From an uncultured Nesterenkonia sp. (GTDB taxonomy: Bacteria > Actinomycetota > Actinomycetes > Actinomycetales > Micrococcaceae), in the NCBI GenBank assembly GCA_946222885.1, contig CAMIAK010000001.1:1-64000 (forward strand): 64,000 nt of DNA, given 5' to 3'. The notes under the pieces were generated by a model that was not told where the DNA came from, searched no databases, and saw only the letters and a program-made list of their open reading frames with translations. Below, piece by piece: positions 42,621-51,194 of the stretch. Position numbers and translations under genes: made by a program. Each line of letters begins with the position of its first letter. The stretch's first letter is position 1.

Positions 42621-43241
42621 ATGAAGATCCTGGTGGTGTGCGGCGCAGGCGCGTCGTCCACGTTTGTCGCCCAGCGGCTCAACCGCGCCCTGCGCGCGGA
42701 GGGGCGGGGGCATCAGGCGCATGCCGGGAACGGCTCCTCCCTGCTCTATGAGCTGGACACCGCCGACGTCGTCCTGCTGGGCCCGCATATGGCGGACTCG
42801 GCGGAGGACATCCGCGGCCTGACCGGCACGCAGGGGACCGTCGTCGCTGTCCTTCCGGACGACATCTACAGCGACCTCGACGGAACCCGGGCCCTCTCGG
42901 TGCTCCGCGAGGTCGTCGCTGTGCCTGCCGGGGAGAACGCCCCGGCAGCCGAGACCACGGAAGAAGGAACCCCCATGTCCGCATCGCGCACCGTCACCGT
43001 CGCATCCTCCTCCGGGCTGCACGCCCGTCCGGCCAAGCTCTTCGTGGAGGCCGTGCAGAACTCCGGCTCCAAGGTCACCCTGGCCAAGGGCGAGAAGACC
43101 GTCAACGCCGCCTCCATCCTGACCGTGCTCTCGCTCGGCGTGGAGAAGGGCGACGAGGTCACCCTCACCGCAGAGGGCGGCGAGGAGGAGCAGACCCTCG
43201 ACACCCTGGCGGAGTTCCTCTCCACCGACCACGACGCGTGA
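42621..43241 (+). CDS. EIIB-like domain fused to phosphocarrier HPr
   Basis: 206-aa protein in one uninterrupted frame. Residues 1-95 resemble the lactose/cellobiose-type EIIB P-loop domain, with MKILVVCGAGASSTF and Cys7 in the phosphocysteine position. Residues 119-206 are a complete HPr: His134 in GLHARPA accepts phosphate from enzyme I, and the regulatory-serine region reads NAASILTVLSLG. The join is a short Ala/Glu/Thr linker. GAAGGA lies 7 nt before an internal ATG at 42975, so free HPr (88 aa) may also be made. The sequence shows no stop or frameshift between them. ptsI follows 20 nt downstream. Confidence 0.88.
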   Translation: MKILVVCGAGASSTFVAQRLNRALRAEGRGHQAHAGNGSSLLYELDTADVVLLGPHMADSAEDIRGLTGTQGTVVAVLPDDIYSDLDGTRALSVLREVVAVPAGENAPAAETTEEGTPMSASRTVTVASSSGLHARPAKLFVEAVQNSGSKVTLAKGEKTVNAASILTVLSLGVEKGDEVTLTAEGGEEEQTLDTLAEFLSTDHDA

Positions 43242-43261
43242 CCGCAGCTAGGACCCCTTCG

Positions 43262-44935
43262 ATGACTGAGAACACCGCAGCCGGACTCGCCGGCATCGGG
43301 ATCGGCCGCGGGATCGCCCGCGGGCCGGTGGCGCGGATGGCCGCACCGCCGGAGCCGCCCACCGACGTCCCCTCCTCCCTGACCCCTGAGGAGGAGACCC
43401 AGCGGGTGACCGAGGCGGTCCAGGCCGTGGCCGAGGAGCTCGCCGCCAAGGGCGAGCAGGCAGGCGGGCAGGCCAAGGACGTGCTCGAGGCCCAGGCCAT
43501 GATGGCCCAGGACCCTGCGCTCGCCGACGCCGTGGCCGAGCGGACCCAGGCGAGCAAGACCGCCGAATGGGCCGTCCACGAGGCATTCGACGAGTTCCGG
43601 CAGACCATGGCCGCCCTGGGCGGCTACCTGGGGGAGCGCGCCGCCGACCTCGCCGACGTCGCCCAGCGGGTCATCGCCCGGCTGCGCGGGCTGCCCGCCC
43701 CCGGCGTCCCGGACCCGGGCCACCCCTTCATCCTGGTGGCCGAGGACCTCGCGCCCGCGGACACCGCCCTGCTGGACCTGGACAAGGTGCTGGCCCTGGT
43801 GACCATCGAAGGCGGTCCCACCTCCCACACCGCCATCCTGGCCCGCGAGAAGGCGATCACCGCAGTGGTCGGCGTCGCCGGCGCGGAGCAGCTGAGCGGG
43901 GGAGAGGACGTCATCGTCGACGCCGGCGCGGGCGCGGTCACCGTCTCTCCCACCCAGGAGCAGATCGACGACGCCGAACGCCGCATCGCTGAGCGCGCCG
44001 CCGTCGTCGCGGCCCCGCTGGCCCCCGGTGCGCTCTCCGACGGCACCGAGGTCCCGCTGCTGGCCAACCTCGGCTCCCCGGAGGGAGCTGCGGAGGCGGT
44101 GGAGCTCGGCGCCGAGGGCGTCGGCCTGTTCCGGACCGAGTTCCTCTTCCTCTCCTCCGACGAGGCGCCCACTGTGGAGGAGCAGACCGAGTCCTACACG
44201 CAGCTGCTGGAGGCCTTCCCCGGAAGGAAGGTCGTGGTGCGCGCGCTCGACGCCGGCGCGGACAAGCCGCTGAGCTTCCTCACCAACACCGAGGAGGAGA
44301 ACCCGGCGCTGGGGCTGCGCGGCCTGCGCGCCCTGCTGACCAACGAGCAGGTCCTGGACGATCAGCTCACCGCCCTGGCGAACGCCCAGGAGGCCACGGA
44401 GGCCGACCTGTGGGTCATGGCGCCCATGGTCTCCACCGTGGAGGAGGCCCAGCGGTTCTCCGAGCTCGCCCATGCCAAGGGTCTGAAGACCGCAGGCGTG
44501 ATGGTGGAGGTGCCCTCCTCGGCGCTGCTGGCGGATGCCATCCTGCAGCACAGCGACTTCGCCTCCATCGGCACCAACGACCTCACCCAGTACACGATGG
44601 CGGCCGATCGCATGCTCGGCTCCGTCTCCCATCTCCAGGATCCCTGGCACCCCGCGGTGCTGCGGCTCATCCGCGAGGTCGGAGCAGCCGGGCAGAGCAC
44701 CGGCAAACCGGTGGGCGTCTGCGGCGAGGCCGCAGCCGACCCGCTGCTCGCCGTCGTGCTGGTGGGCCTGGGCGTCAACACCCTGTCCATGGCTCCGGCC
44801 GCCCTGTCCGAGGTCCGCACCGAGCTGGCCCTGCACTCGCAGGAACAGGCGCGCGCCGTCGCGGAGGCCGCCCTGGGCGCCTCCTCCGCGGCTGAGGCCC
44901 GGGAGGCCGCGCTGCGTGCCTCACCGGGCGCCTGA
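43262..44935 (+). CDS. ptsI: PTS enzyme I
   Basis: Phosphoenolpyruvate-protein phosphotransferase, which transfers phosphate from PEP to HPr. The 557-aa product has the active-site His189 in GGPTSHTAIL. The PEP-binding TIM barrel has LFRTEFLFLSSDEAP, NDLTQYTMAADR and the catalytic Cys in GVCGEAAADP. I prefer ATG 43262 with AGGA 8 nt upstream over a GTG at 43238 that overlaps the HPr stop. It lies in the mannitol PTS operon. Confidence 0.97.
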   Translation: MTENTAAGLAGIGIGRGIARGPVARMAAPPEPPTDVPSSLTPEEETQRVTEAVQAVAEELAAKGEQAGGQAKDVLEAQAMMAQDPALADAVAERTQASKTAEWAVHEAFDEFRQTMAALGGYLGERAADLADVAQRVIARLRGLPAPGVPDPGHPFILVAEDLAPADTALLDLDKVLALVTIEGGPTSHTAILAREKAITAVVGVAGAEQLSGGEDVIVDAGAGAVTVSPTQEQIDDAERRIAERAAVVAAPLAPGALSDGTEVPLLANLGSPEGAAEAVELGAEGVGLFRTEFLFLSSDEAPTVEEQTESYTQLLEAFPGRKVVVRALDAGADKPLSFLTNTEEENPALGLRGLRALLTNEQVLDDQLTALANAQEATEADLWVMAPMVSTVEEAQRFSELAHAKGLKTAGVMVEVPSSALLADAILQHSDFASIGTNDLTQYTMAADRMLGSVSHLQDPWHPAVLRLIREVGAAGQSTGKPVGVCGEAAADPLLAVVLVGLGVNTLSMAPAALSEVRTELALHSQEQARAVAEAALGASSAAEAREAALRASPGA

Positions 44936-45033
44936 CCCGCCGCAGGGCGCAGCGCAGGCCGTTCACGCCGGCACAGCCCCTTCACACCTGACACCGCATC
45001 AGACGCACCTCAACGATGAGAAAGGCGAACACC

Positions 45034-47112
45034 ATGTCCACCACAGCCGCTGACCAGAGCACCGGGGAGAAGCAGCCCGGCGCCCTGAGGGTCGGCATCC
45101 AGAAGGTCGGATCCTTCATGTCGGGCATGATCATGCCCGTCATCCCCGCGCTGATCGCCTGGGGCATCCTGACCGCAGTCCTGGTCAACATCGCAGAGTT
45201 CACCTACGGCTGGGAGCCGGCCGAGGCCCTGGACACCGCGATCTTCCCGATGATCCACTACCTGCTCCCGATCCTCATCGCGGTGCAGGGCGGCAAGATG
45301 GTCTACGAGATGCGCGGCGCCGTCGTCGGCGGCATCGCGACCCTCGGCGTCATCGCCGGCTCCGACTTCCTGGTGGAGCAGTTCAACGCCGCGCTGCCCG
45401 AGGGCGCCGATGAGATGTCCCCGCTGCACATGTTCATCGGCGCGATGATCATGGGCCCGCTGGGCGCCTGGATCATGAAGAAGCTCGACGCCCTGTGGGA
45501 GGGCAAGATCAAGGCCGGCTTCGAGATGCTGGTCAACATGTTCTCCGCGGGCATCCTCGGGTTCTTCCTGGTGATCGGCGGCTTCTTCGGCCTGGCGCCG
45601 CTGATCAACGGACTGATGGACATCCTCGAATCCGCCGTCGGCTTCCTGGTGGAGAACGGCCTGCTGCCGCTGACCTCGCTGATCATCGAACCGGCCAAGG
45701 TCTTCTTCCTCAACAACGCCATCAACCACGGCGTGCTGACCCCGCTGGGCGCCCAGGAGGCCTCCGGCGAGGCCGGCCAGTCGATCCTCTTCCTGCTCGA
45801 GGCCAACCCCGGGCCGGGTCTGGGCATCCTGCTGGCCTTCACCATCTTCGGAGTGGGCGCGGCACGCGCCACCGCCCCGGGTGCGGCCGCCATCGTCTTC
45901 CTGGGCGGCATCCACGAGGTCTACTTCCCCTACGTGCTGATGAAGCCGGCCCTGCTGCTGGCCGTCATCGGCGGCGGCGCCACCGGTGTGGCCACCCACA
46001 TGCTCTTCGACGCCGGGCTGCGCGCCCCGGCCGCCCCCGGATCGATCATCGCGATCTTCCTCCAGGCGGCCAATGACAGCTACCTGGGCATCATCATCGC
46101 GGTGACCCTGTCCACCGCGGTCAGCTTCGCCATCGCCTCGGTGATCCTGCTGGCCAGCCGGAAGAAGGACCTGGAGGGCGAGGACAAGTTCACCTCCGCC
46201 GTGGCCAAGACCGAGGCCGCCAAGGGCAAGTCCTCCAGCCACCTGGCCAACCTGGCCGCCTCGGCCTCCGGCGTGCCGGCCCAGGCCGAGCAGGCCATCC
46301 GGAAGGTCATCTTCGCCTGCGACGCCGGCATGGGCTCCTCCGCCATGGGCGCCTCCGTGCTGCGCAAGAAGTTCAAGGCCGCCGGCCTGGAGGACGTCGA
46401 GGTCACCAACAAGGCGATCGCCTCCTTGCCCGGTGACACCGACCTGGTCATCACCCAGGAGGCGCTCACCGACCGCGCCCGGGGGCAGGAGCCCGAGGCC
46501 ATCCACGTCTCCGTGGACAGCTTCATGAACGCCCCCGAGTACGACGAGGTCGTGGAGCTGGTGAAGAGCTCCCGCCAGCCGGCCGCTGTGGGCGCAGGGG
46601 CTGACGCGGCGCCCTCGGCCGGCGGCACAGCTGAGGCTCCCGTCTCTGAGGCGCCCGTCTCCGAGGAGCCGGGTGCGGCGTCGGGGATCCTGACCCTGGA
46701 CCAGGTCCGGATCCGCTCCGGCTCCGTGACCCAGGAGGAGGCGCTCGCCGAAGCCGCCGAGATCCTGGTCTCCGCCGGCGCGGTGACCGAGGACTACCTG
46801 CAGGCCATGAAGGACCGCGAGGCCACCGTCTCCACCTTCATGGGCAACGGCCTGGCCATCCCGCACGGCACCAATGACGCCAAGGGGGCCGTGAAGGCCT
46901 CGGCGCTCTCAGTGGTCCGCTACGACGGCGGCGCGGACTGGGCAGGCGAGCAGGCCGACTTCGTGATCGGCATCGCCGGCGTCGGCGACGAGCACCTGGA
47001 GATCCTCACCAAGATCGCCACGCTCTTCGCCGACGAGGACGAGGTTGCCACGCTGCGGGCGGCATCCAGCGAGCAGGAGCTGCTGGAGATGCTCTCCGCC
47101 GTCAACAGCTGA
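45034..47112 (+). CDS. mtlA: PTS mannitol transporter EIICBA
   Basis: Imports mannitol and phosphorylates it to mannitol 1-phosphate. The 692-aa single-chain enzyme has the membrane EIIC domain (residues 1-375, about 8 helices, with GIITMP-type GMIMPVIPALIAWG start), EIIB with Cys429 in CDAGMGSSAMGAS, and EIIA with His611 in AIPHGT. Ala/Ser/Glu-rich linkers join EIIB to EIIA. ATG 45034 has AAAGGCG upstream; an ATG 6 codons earlier is less likely. It works with enzyme I and HPr from the preceding genes and with mtlD downstream. Confidence 0.96.
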   Translation: MSTTAADQSTGEKQPGALRVGIQKVGSFMSGMIMPVIPALIAWGILTAVLVNIAEFTYGWEPAEALDTAIFPMIHYLLPILIAVQGGKMVYEMRGAVVGGIATLGVIAGSDFLVEQFNAALPEGADEMSPLHMFIGAMIMGPLGAWIMKKLDALWEGKIKAGFEMLVNMFSAGILGFFLVIGGFFGLAPLINGLMDILESAVGFLVENGLLPLTSLIIEPAKVFFLNNAINHGVLTPLGAQEASGEAGQSILFLLEANPGPGLGILLAFTIFGVGAARATAPGAAAIVFLGGIHEVYFPYVLMKPALLLAVIGGGATGVATHMLFDAGLRAPAAPGSIIAIFLQAANDSYLGIIIAVTLSTAVSFAIASVILLASRKKDLEGEDKFTSAVAKTEAAKGKSSSHLANLAASASGVPAQAEQAIRKVIFACDAGMGSSAMGASVLRKKFKAAGLEDVEVTNKAIASLPGDTDLVITQEALTDRARGQEPEAIHVSVDSFMNAPEYDEVVELVKSSRQPAAVGAGADAAPSAGGTAEAPVSEAPVSEEPGAASGILTLDQVRIRSGSVTQEEALAEAAEILVSAGAVTEDYLQAMKDREATVSTFMGNGLAIPHGTNDAKGAVKASALSVVRYDGGADWAGEQADFVIGIAGVGDEHLEILTKIATLFADEDEVATLRAASSEQELLEMLSAVNS

Positions 47113-47125
47113 CCACCACAGTGAA

Positions 47126-47190
47126 GAGTGTGCCGGAACTCAGGAATCCAGCCCCGGAACGGGGCCGATTCCTCGAGTTCCGGCACACTC
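47126..47190 (+). terminator. Long composite hairpin between mtlA and mtlD
   Basis: The outer arms (47126-47147 and about 47168-47190) form a 23-bp stem with a single bulge. Inside is a second hairpin, GCCCCG with CGGGGC around GAA. A T-poor tail (CTTCCCC) follows. It may terminate part of the transcript or stabilise the mtlA 3' end. Confidence 0.7.
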
Positions 47191-47226
47191 CTTCCCCATC
47201 CAGCACGTGAAGGACGTGAATCAGAC

Positions 47227-48384
47227 ATGAAGGCAGTTCATTTCGGGGCCGGGAACATCGGCCGCGGCTTCGTGGGCATGCTGCTGCACGAGGGCGGCTA
47301 TGAGGTGGTGTTCTCCGACGTCGCCGCGCCCCTGGTGGACGCGCTGCAGGCGGCGGACTCCTACACCGTCCATGAGGTCGGCGACGGCGGGCCGGGCCGT
47401 GAGGGCCGGGACAGGACGGTCACCGGCTTCCGTGCGGTCAACAGCTCCGAGGACCCGGAGGGCGTGGCATCCGAGGTCGCGACCGCCGACGTCGTCACCA
47501 CCGCCGTGGGCCCCACCATCCTGAAGTTCATCGCCCCGCACATCCTGGCCGGTCTGCGCGCGCGGTCCGGCGAGGCCGCCCCGCTGCAGGTCATGGCCTG
47601 TGAGAACGCGATCGGCGCCACCGACACCCTGCGCGGACACCTCGTGGAGCTGGCCGGCGGTGAGTGGGAAGAGCTGTCCTCCAAGGCGGTCTTCGCCAAC
47701 ACGGCGGTGGACCGGATCGTGCCGGGCCAGCCTGCGGACGGGGGGATCGATGTGACCGTGGAGCCCTTCTACGAGTGGGCGATCGAGCAGGGCGCCTTCG
47801 GCGGGAACCTGCCGAACATCCCGGGCGCGCACTTCGTGGACGAGCTGGGCCCCTACATCGAGCGCAAGCTCTTCACCGTGAACACCGGGCACGCCGCGGC
47901 CGCCTACCTGGGCACCCGTGCCGGGAAGGGGAAGATCGCCGAGGCGCTGGCCGACGAGCAGGTGGCCGCCGGCGTCGCCGCGGCGCTGGAGGAGACCTCT
48001 GCGCTGCTGGTGGACAAGCACGGCTTCTCGGCGCAGGATATGGAGTCCTACCGGAGCACCATCCTGGGCCGCTTCCGCAACCCGGCCCTGCCGGACACCG
48101 CGGACCGTGTGGGACGCCAGCCCCTGCGCAAGCTCTCCCGCCATGAGAGGCTGATCGGACCGGCCGCAGAGGCGGCCGAGCGGGGCCTCTCCGCCGAGGG
48201 CCTGCTGGCTGTGATCGGTGCGGCGCTGGAGTTCTCCCTCCCGGAGGACGAGCAGGCCGTGGAGCTCCAGCAGCTGTTGGGCGAGCTCAACGCCGAGGCC
48301 TTCACCGAGCGGGTCACAGGCCTGAGCGCCGAGCACCCGCTCTTCGCCCCCGTGGCGGAGCTGGTGGGCTCCCGGCAGAGGTAG
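47227..48384 (+). CDS. mtlD: Mannitol-1-phosphate 5-dehydrogenase
   Basis: Oxidises mannitol 1-phosphate to fructose 6-phosphate with NAD. The 385-aa product has the Rossmann start MKAVHFGAGNIGRGFVGMLL. The C-terminal domain has the catalytic helix KLFTVNTGHAAAAYLG with the active-site Lys preceding. It is separated from mtlA by a composite hairpin, so its expression may be lower or independent. Confidence 0.97.
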   Translation: MKAVHFGAGNIGRGFVGMLLHEGGYEVVFSDVAAPLVDALQAADSYTVHEVGDGGPGREGRDRTVTGFRAVNSSEDPEGVASEVATADVVTTAVGPTILKFIAPHILAGLRARSGEAAPLQVMACENAIGATDTLRGHLVELAGGEWEELSSKAVFANTAVDRIVPGQPADGGIDVTVEPFYEWAIEQGAFGGNLPNIPGAHFVDELGPYIERKLFTVNTGHAAAAYLGTRAGKGKIAEALADEQVAAGVAAALEETSALLVDKHGFSAQDMESYRSTILGRFRNPALPDTADRVGRQPLRKLSRHERLIGPAAEAAERGLSAEGLLAVIGAALEFSLPEDEQAVELQQLLGELNAEAFTERVTGLSAEHPLFAPVAELVGSRQR

Positions 48385-48407
48385 AGGGCCTGGGTGGAAT
48401 CCCCCGA

Positions 48408-48436
48408 TTGCCCTGGGGGAGGGCTCCGGCTATAGT
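48408..48436 (+). promoter_or_regulatory. Promoter of rplM-rpsI
   Basis: TTGCCC (48408-48413) and TATAGT (48431-48436) have 17-nt spacing. A short C/G hairpin that could end mtlD transcripts overlaps the -35 box. The leader to rplM (about 240 nt) holds no gene. Confidence 0.7.
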
Positions 48437-48684
48437 TAACAGCTGTTGTGCGTGTCCACCCCTGTGTGGAACCGTGTCGAGGCGGCTCAGTTGCATGGCC
48501 TTCAAGCCTCCGCGGACTCCAGGGGAAACCACGGGCCCGGTAACTCTCCAGCCCTCACCTGGGGATCCGGACAGCGCACTATCGAAGAATGACAGTGCAT
48601 CAGGCACTGGCCTCCGGCGGATCTCACACGCCGGGCAGGGACAGTGCGCTGAACCGTAGAACACCGACCGAAGGCATTAACAAC

Positions 48685-49128
48685 GTGCGTACGTACACCC
48701 CCAAGCCCGGCGACGCCGACGCGCAGTGGCACATCATCGACGCCACCGACGTCGTGCTCGGACGCCTGGCCACCCAGTCGGCCGCGCTGCTGCGCGGCAA
48801 GCACAAGCCGACCTTTGCTCCCCACCAGGACATGGGCGACTTCGTGATCATCATCAACGCTGACAAGGTTGCCGTCACCGGTGACAAGGCTGAGAAGAAG
48901 CGCTACTGGCGCCACTCCGGTTTCCCCGGCGGCATCAAGTCCATCAGCTTCAACGACCTGATGCAGCGCCACCCCACCCGCGCGGTGGAGCTGGCCGTCA
49001 AGGGCATGCTGCCGCACAACAAGCTCGGCCGCGCCCAGCTGAAGAAGCTGCGCGTCTACGCAGGTGCTGAGCACCCGCACGCCGCCCAGCAGCCCCAGCC
49101 GTTCGAAATTTCCCAGGTCGCCCAGTAA
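48685..49128 (+). CDS. rplM: 50S ribosomal protein L13
   Basis: Early-assembly 50S protein, 147 aa from GTG 48685, beginning MRTYTPKPGDADAQWHIIDA. DVVLGRLATQSAALLRGKHK and HPTRAVELAVKGMLPHNKLG are conserved. Upstream in-frame codons lack conservation and a ribosome-binding site. It forms an operon with rpsI. Confidence 0.97.
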   Translation: MRTYTPKPGDADAQWHIIDATDVVLGRLATQSAALLRGKHKPTFAPHQDMGDFVIIINADKVAVTGDKAEKKRYWRHSGFPGGIKSISFNDLMQRHPTRAVELAVKGMLPHNKLGRAQLKKLRVYAGAEHPHAAQQPQPFEISQVAQ

Positions 49129-49164
49129 CCCGGGCCCGACTCTAGAGACTTATTGAGGAGAACC

Positions 49165-49665
49165 GTGGCTCAGAACACTGAAGAGCTCACCGAGACCGAG
49201 GAGCTGTCCAGCTACACCTCGGAATCCGCCCCCGCCGCTGCCGATGAGGCAGCAGCCACCGAGCGCGCCCCGCTGACCGTCGGCGGCGCCGCCATCGGCC
49301 GCCGCAAGCAGGCCCGCGCCCGCGTCCGCCTGATCCCCGGCTCCGGCCAGTGGACCATCAACGGCCGCAGCCTCGAGGACTACTTCCCGAACAAGCTGCA
49401 CCAGCAGGAGGTCAACGACCCGTTCACCCTGCTCGGCCTGGAGGGCGCCTACGACGTCGTCGCACGCATCGACGGCGGCGGCCCCTCCGGACAGTCCGGC
49501 GCCCTGCGCCTGGGCATCTCCCGTGCGCTGAACGAGATCGACCGCGACCACAACCGCGCTGCGCTGAAGAAGGCAGGCTTCCTGACCCGCGACGCACGCG
49601 CCGTGGAGCGCAAGAAGGCCGGCCTCAAGAAGGCACGCAAAGCCCCGCAGTACTCCAAGCGCTGA
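49165..49665 (+). CDS. rpsI: 30S ribosomal protein S9
   Basis: 30S head protein whose basic tail reaches the P-site tRNA anticodon. The core from about residue 48 (GRRKQARARVRLIPGSG) and the C-terminal end RKAPQYSKR are canonical. The 166-aa product has a 45-residue acidic N-terminal extension, common in actinobacteria. It starts with GTG behind GAGGAG. Confidence 0.97.
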   Translation: MAQNTEELTETEELSSYTSESAPAAADEAAATERAPLTVGGAAIGRRKQARARVRLIPGSGQWTINGRSLEDYFPNKLHQQEVNDPFTLLGLEGAYDVVARIDGGGPSGQSGALRLGISRALNEIDRDHNRAALKKAGFLTRDARAVERKKAGLKKARKAPQYSKR

Positions 49666-49731
49666 TCGCCGCATACCCGGTGCATCAGCTGCTCCTGGAG
49701 GTGTGACCCTCTGCGGATCACAACTTCAGAA

Positions 49732-49767
49732 CGAAATCCCCGGCAGGTTCTCCTGGCGGGGATTTCG
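49732..49767 (+). terminator. Terminator of rplM-rpsI
   Basis: A 16-bp stem with one mismatch around TTCT, followed by CTTTACC. Confidence 0.85.
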
Positions 49768-49780
49768 CTTTACCGGGCAG

Positions 49781-49786
49781 TAGACT
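49781..49786 (+). promoter_or_regulatory. -10 box close to glmM start
   Basis: TAGACT ends 8 nt before the glmM ATG, and no ribosome-binding site is visible. Confidence 0.4.
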
Positions 49787-49794
49787 GACCCATC

Positions 49795-51162
49795 ATGGCG
49801 AGACTTTTCGGTACTGATGGTGTGCGCGGAGTGGCGAATGAGCTGCTGACCGCGGAGGTGGCGTTGAAGCTGTCTCAGGCAGCTGCTGTGGTGTTGGGGC
49901 ACCGCCGGATCAGCCCGGAGAAAGCTGCTCAGGGTGCCCGGCCGGTGGCTGTGGTGGCCCGTGATCCGCGGGTCTCCGGGGAGTTCATCTCCTCGGCGGT
50001 GGAGGCGGGTCTGGCTGCTTCGGGGGTGGATGTCTATGACGCCGGTGTGCTGCCGACTCCTGCTGCGGCGTTTCTGGTCGGGGACATCGATGCTGATTTC
50101 GGTGTGATGATCTCGGCTTCGCATAATCCTGCTGCCGATAACGGGATCAAGTTCCTGGCTCGGGGCGGGCATAAGCTCGATGACGCGGTCGAAGATGAGA
50201 TCGAAGCGCAGATGGCCGTTGAACCTCCTCGTCCTGTTGGTGCGGATGTGGGGCGGGTGCAGCGGTTCTCTGATGCGGAGGACCGGTATGTGGTCCATCT
50301 GCTGAAGACTTTGGGGGAGGTGTCCCTGAAGGGGCTGAAGATCGTGCTGGACTGTGCTCATGGGGCTGCCAGCGGGTGTTCTCCGGAGGCGTTCGCCGCA
50401 GCCGGTGCTGAGGTGGTGGTCATCGGTGCTGATCCCGATGGGGTCAACATCAATGATGGGTATGGGTCGACGCATCTGGGTCCGCTGCAGGAGGCTGTGG
50501 TCGCTGAGGGGGCGGATCTGGGGATCGCTCATGATGGGGATGCTGACCGGTGTCTGGCGGTGGATCATGCCGGTGAGGTGATCGATGGTGATCAGATCAT
50601 GGGTGTGCTGGCCATGGCGTTGAAGGAATCCGGCGGGTTGGTCGATGACACTCTGGTGGTCACGGTCATGTCGAATCTTGGGTTGAAGCTGGGGATGTCT
50701 GCTGCTGGTATCCGGTTGGTGGAGACTGCGGTGGGGGACCGGTATGTGCTGGAGTCGATGCGTGCTGGGGGCTACTCGCTGGGTGGTGAGCAGTCGGGGC
50801 ATCTGATCTTTGCTGAGTATGCGACGACTGGTGATGGTGTGTTGACGGGGTTGCAGTTGGCTGCTCGGGTGGCTGCTACGGGGAAGAGTCTGCGCTGGTT
50901 GGCGGATGCGGCGATGTCTCGGCTGCCGCAGGTGTTGGTGAATGTGAAGGGTGTGGATAAGGCGAAGGCGAAGTCGCATCCTGGGGTGTTGGCTGCTGTG
51001 GCTGAGGTGGAGTCGCGGTTGGGTGAGACTGGCAGGGTGTTGCTGCGTCCGTCGGGGACTGAGCCGGTGGTGCGTGTGATGGTTGAGGCAGAGACTGCGG
51101 AGCAGGCGGAGGCGGAGTCCGCGGTGCTGGCTGAGGTCGTCCAGACAGAACTGGCGCTGTAG
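49795..51162 (+). CDS. glmM: Phosphoglucosamine mutase
   Basis: Converts glucosamine 6-phosphate to glucosamine 1-phosphate for UDP-GlcNAc and peptidoglycan. The 455-aa product has the phosphoserine loop ISASHNP (Ser109), metal loop DGDADR, sugar loop GGEQSGH and phosphate loop RPSGTEPVVRVM. The codon use is unusual: from about 50220 onward third positions are rich in G and T (GGT, GCT, TTG, GAT), unlike the C-biased neighbours, and the same bias recurs in glmS. It appears to be leaderless and monocistronic. Confidence 0.97.
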   Translation: MARLFGTDGVRGVANELLTAEVALKLSQAAAVVLGHRRISPEKAAQGARPVAVVARDPRVSGEFISSAVEAGLAASGVDVYDAGVLPTPAAAFLVGDIDADFGVMISASHNPAADNGIKFLARGGHKLDDAVEDEIEAQMAVEPPRPVGADVGRVQRFSDAEDRYVVHLLKTLGEVSLKGLKIVLDCAHGAASGCSPEAFAAAGAEVVVIGADPDGVNINDGYGSTHLGPLQEAVVAEGADLGIAHDGDADRCLAVDHAGEVIDGDQIMGVLAMALKESGGLVDDTLVVTVMSNLGLKLGMSAAGIRLVETAVGDRYVLESMRAGGYSLGGEQSGHLIFAEYATTGDGVLTGLQLAARVAATGKSLRWLADAAMSRLPQVLVNVKGVDKAKAKSHPGVLAAVAEVESRLGETGRVLLRPSGTEPVVRVMVEAETAEQAEAESAVLAEVVQTELAL

Positions 51163-51194
51163 GGGTGCTCTGGCCGGGGCCGTGATACGGCCCT

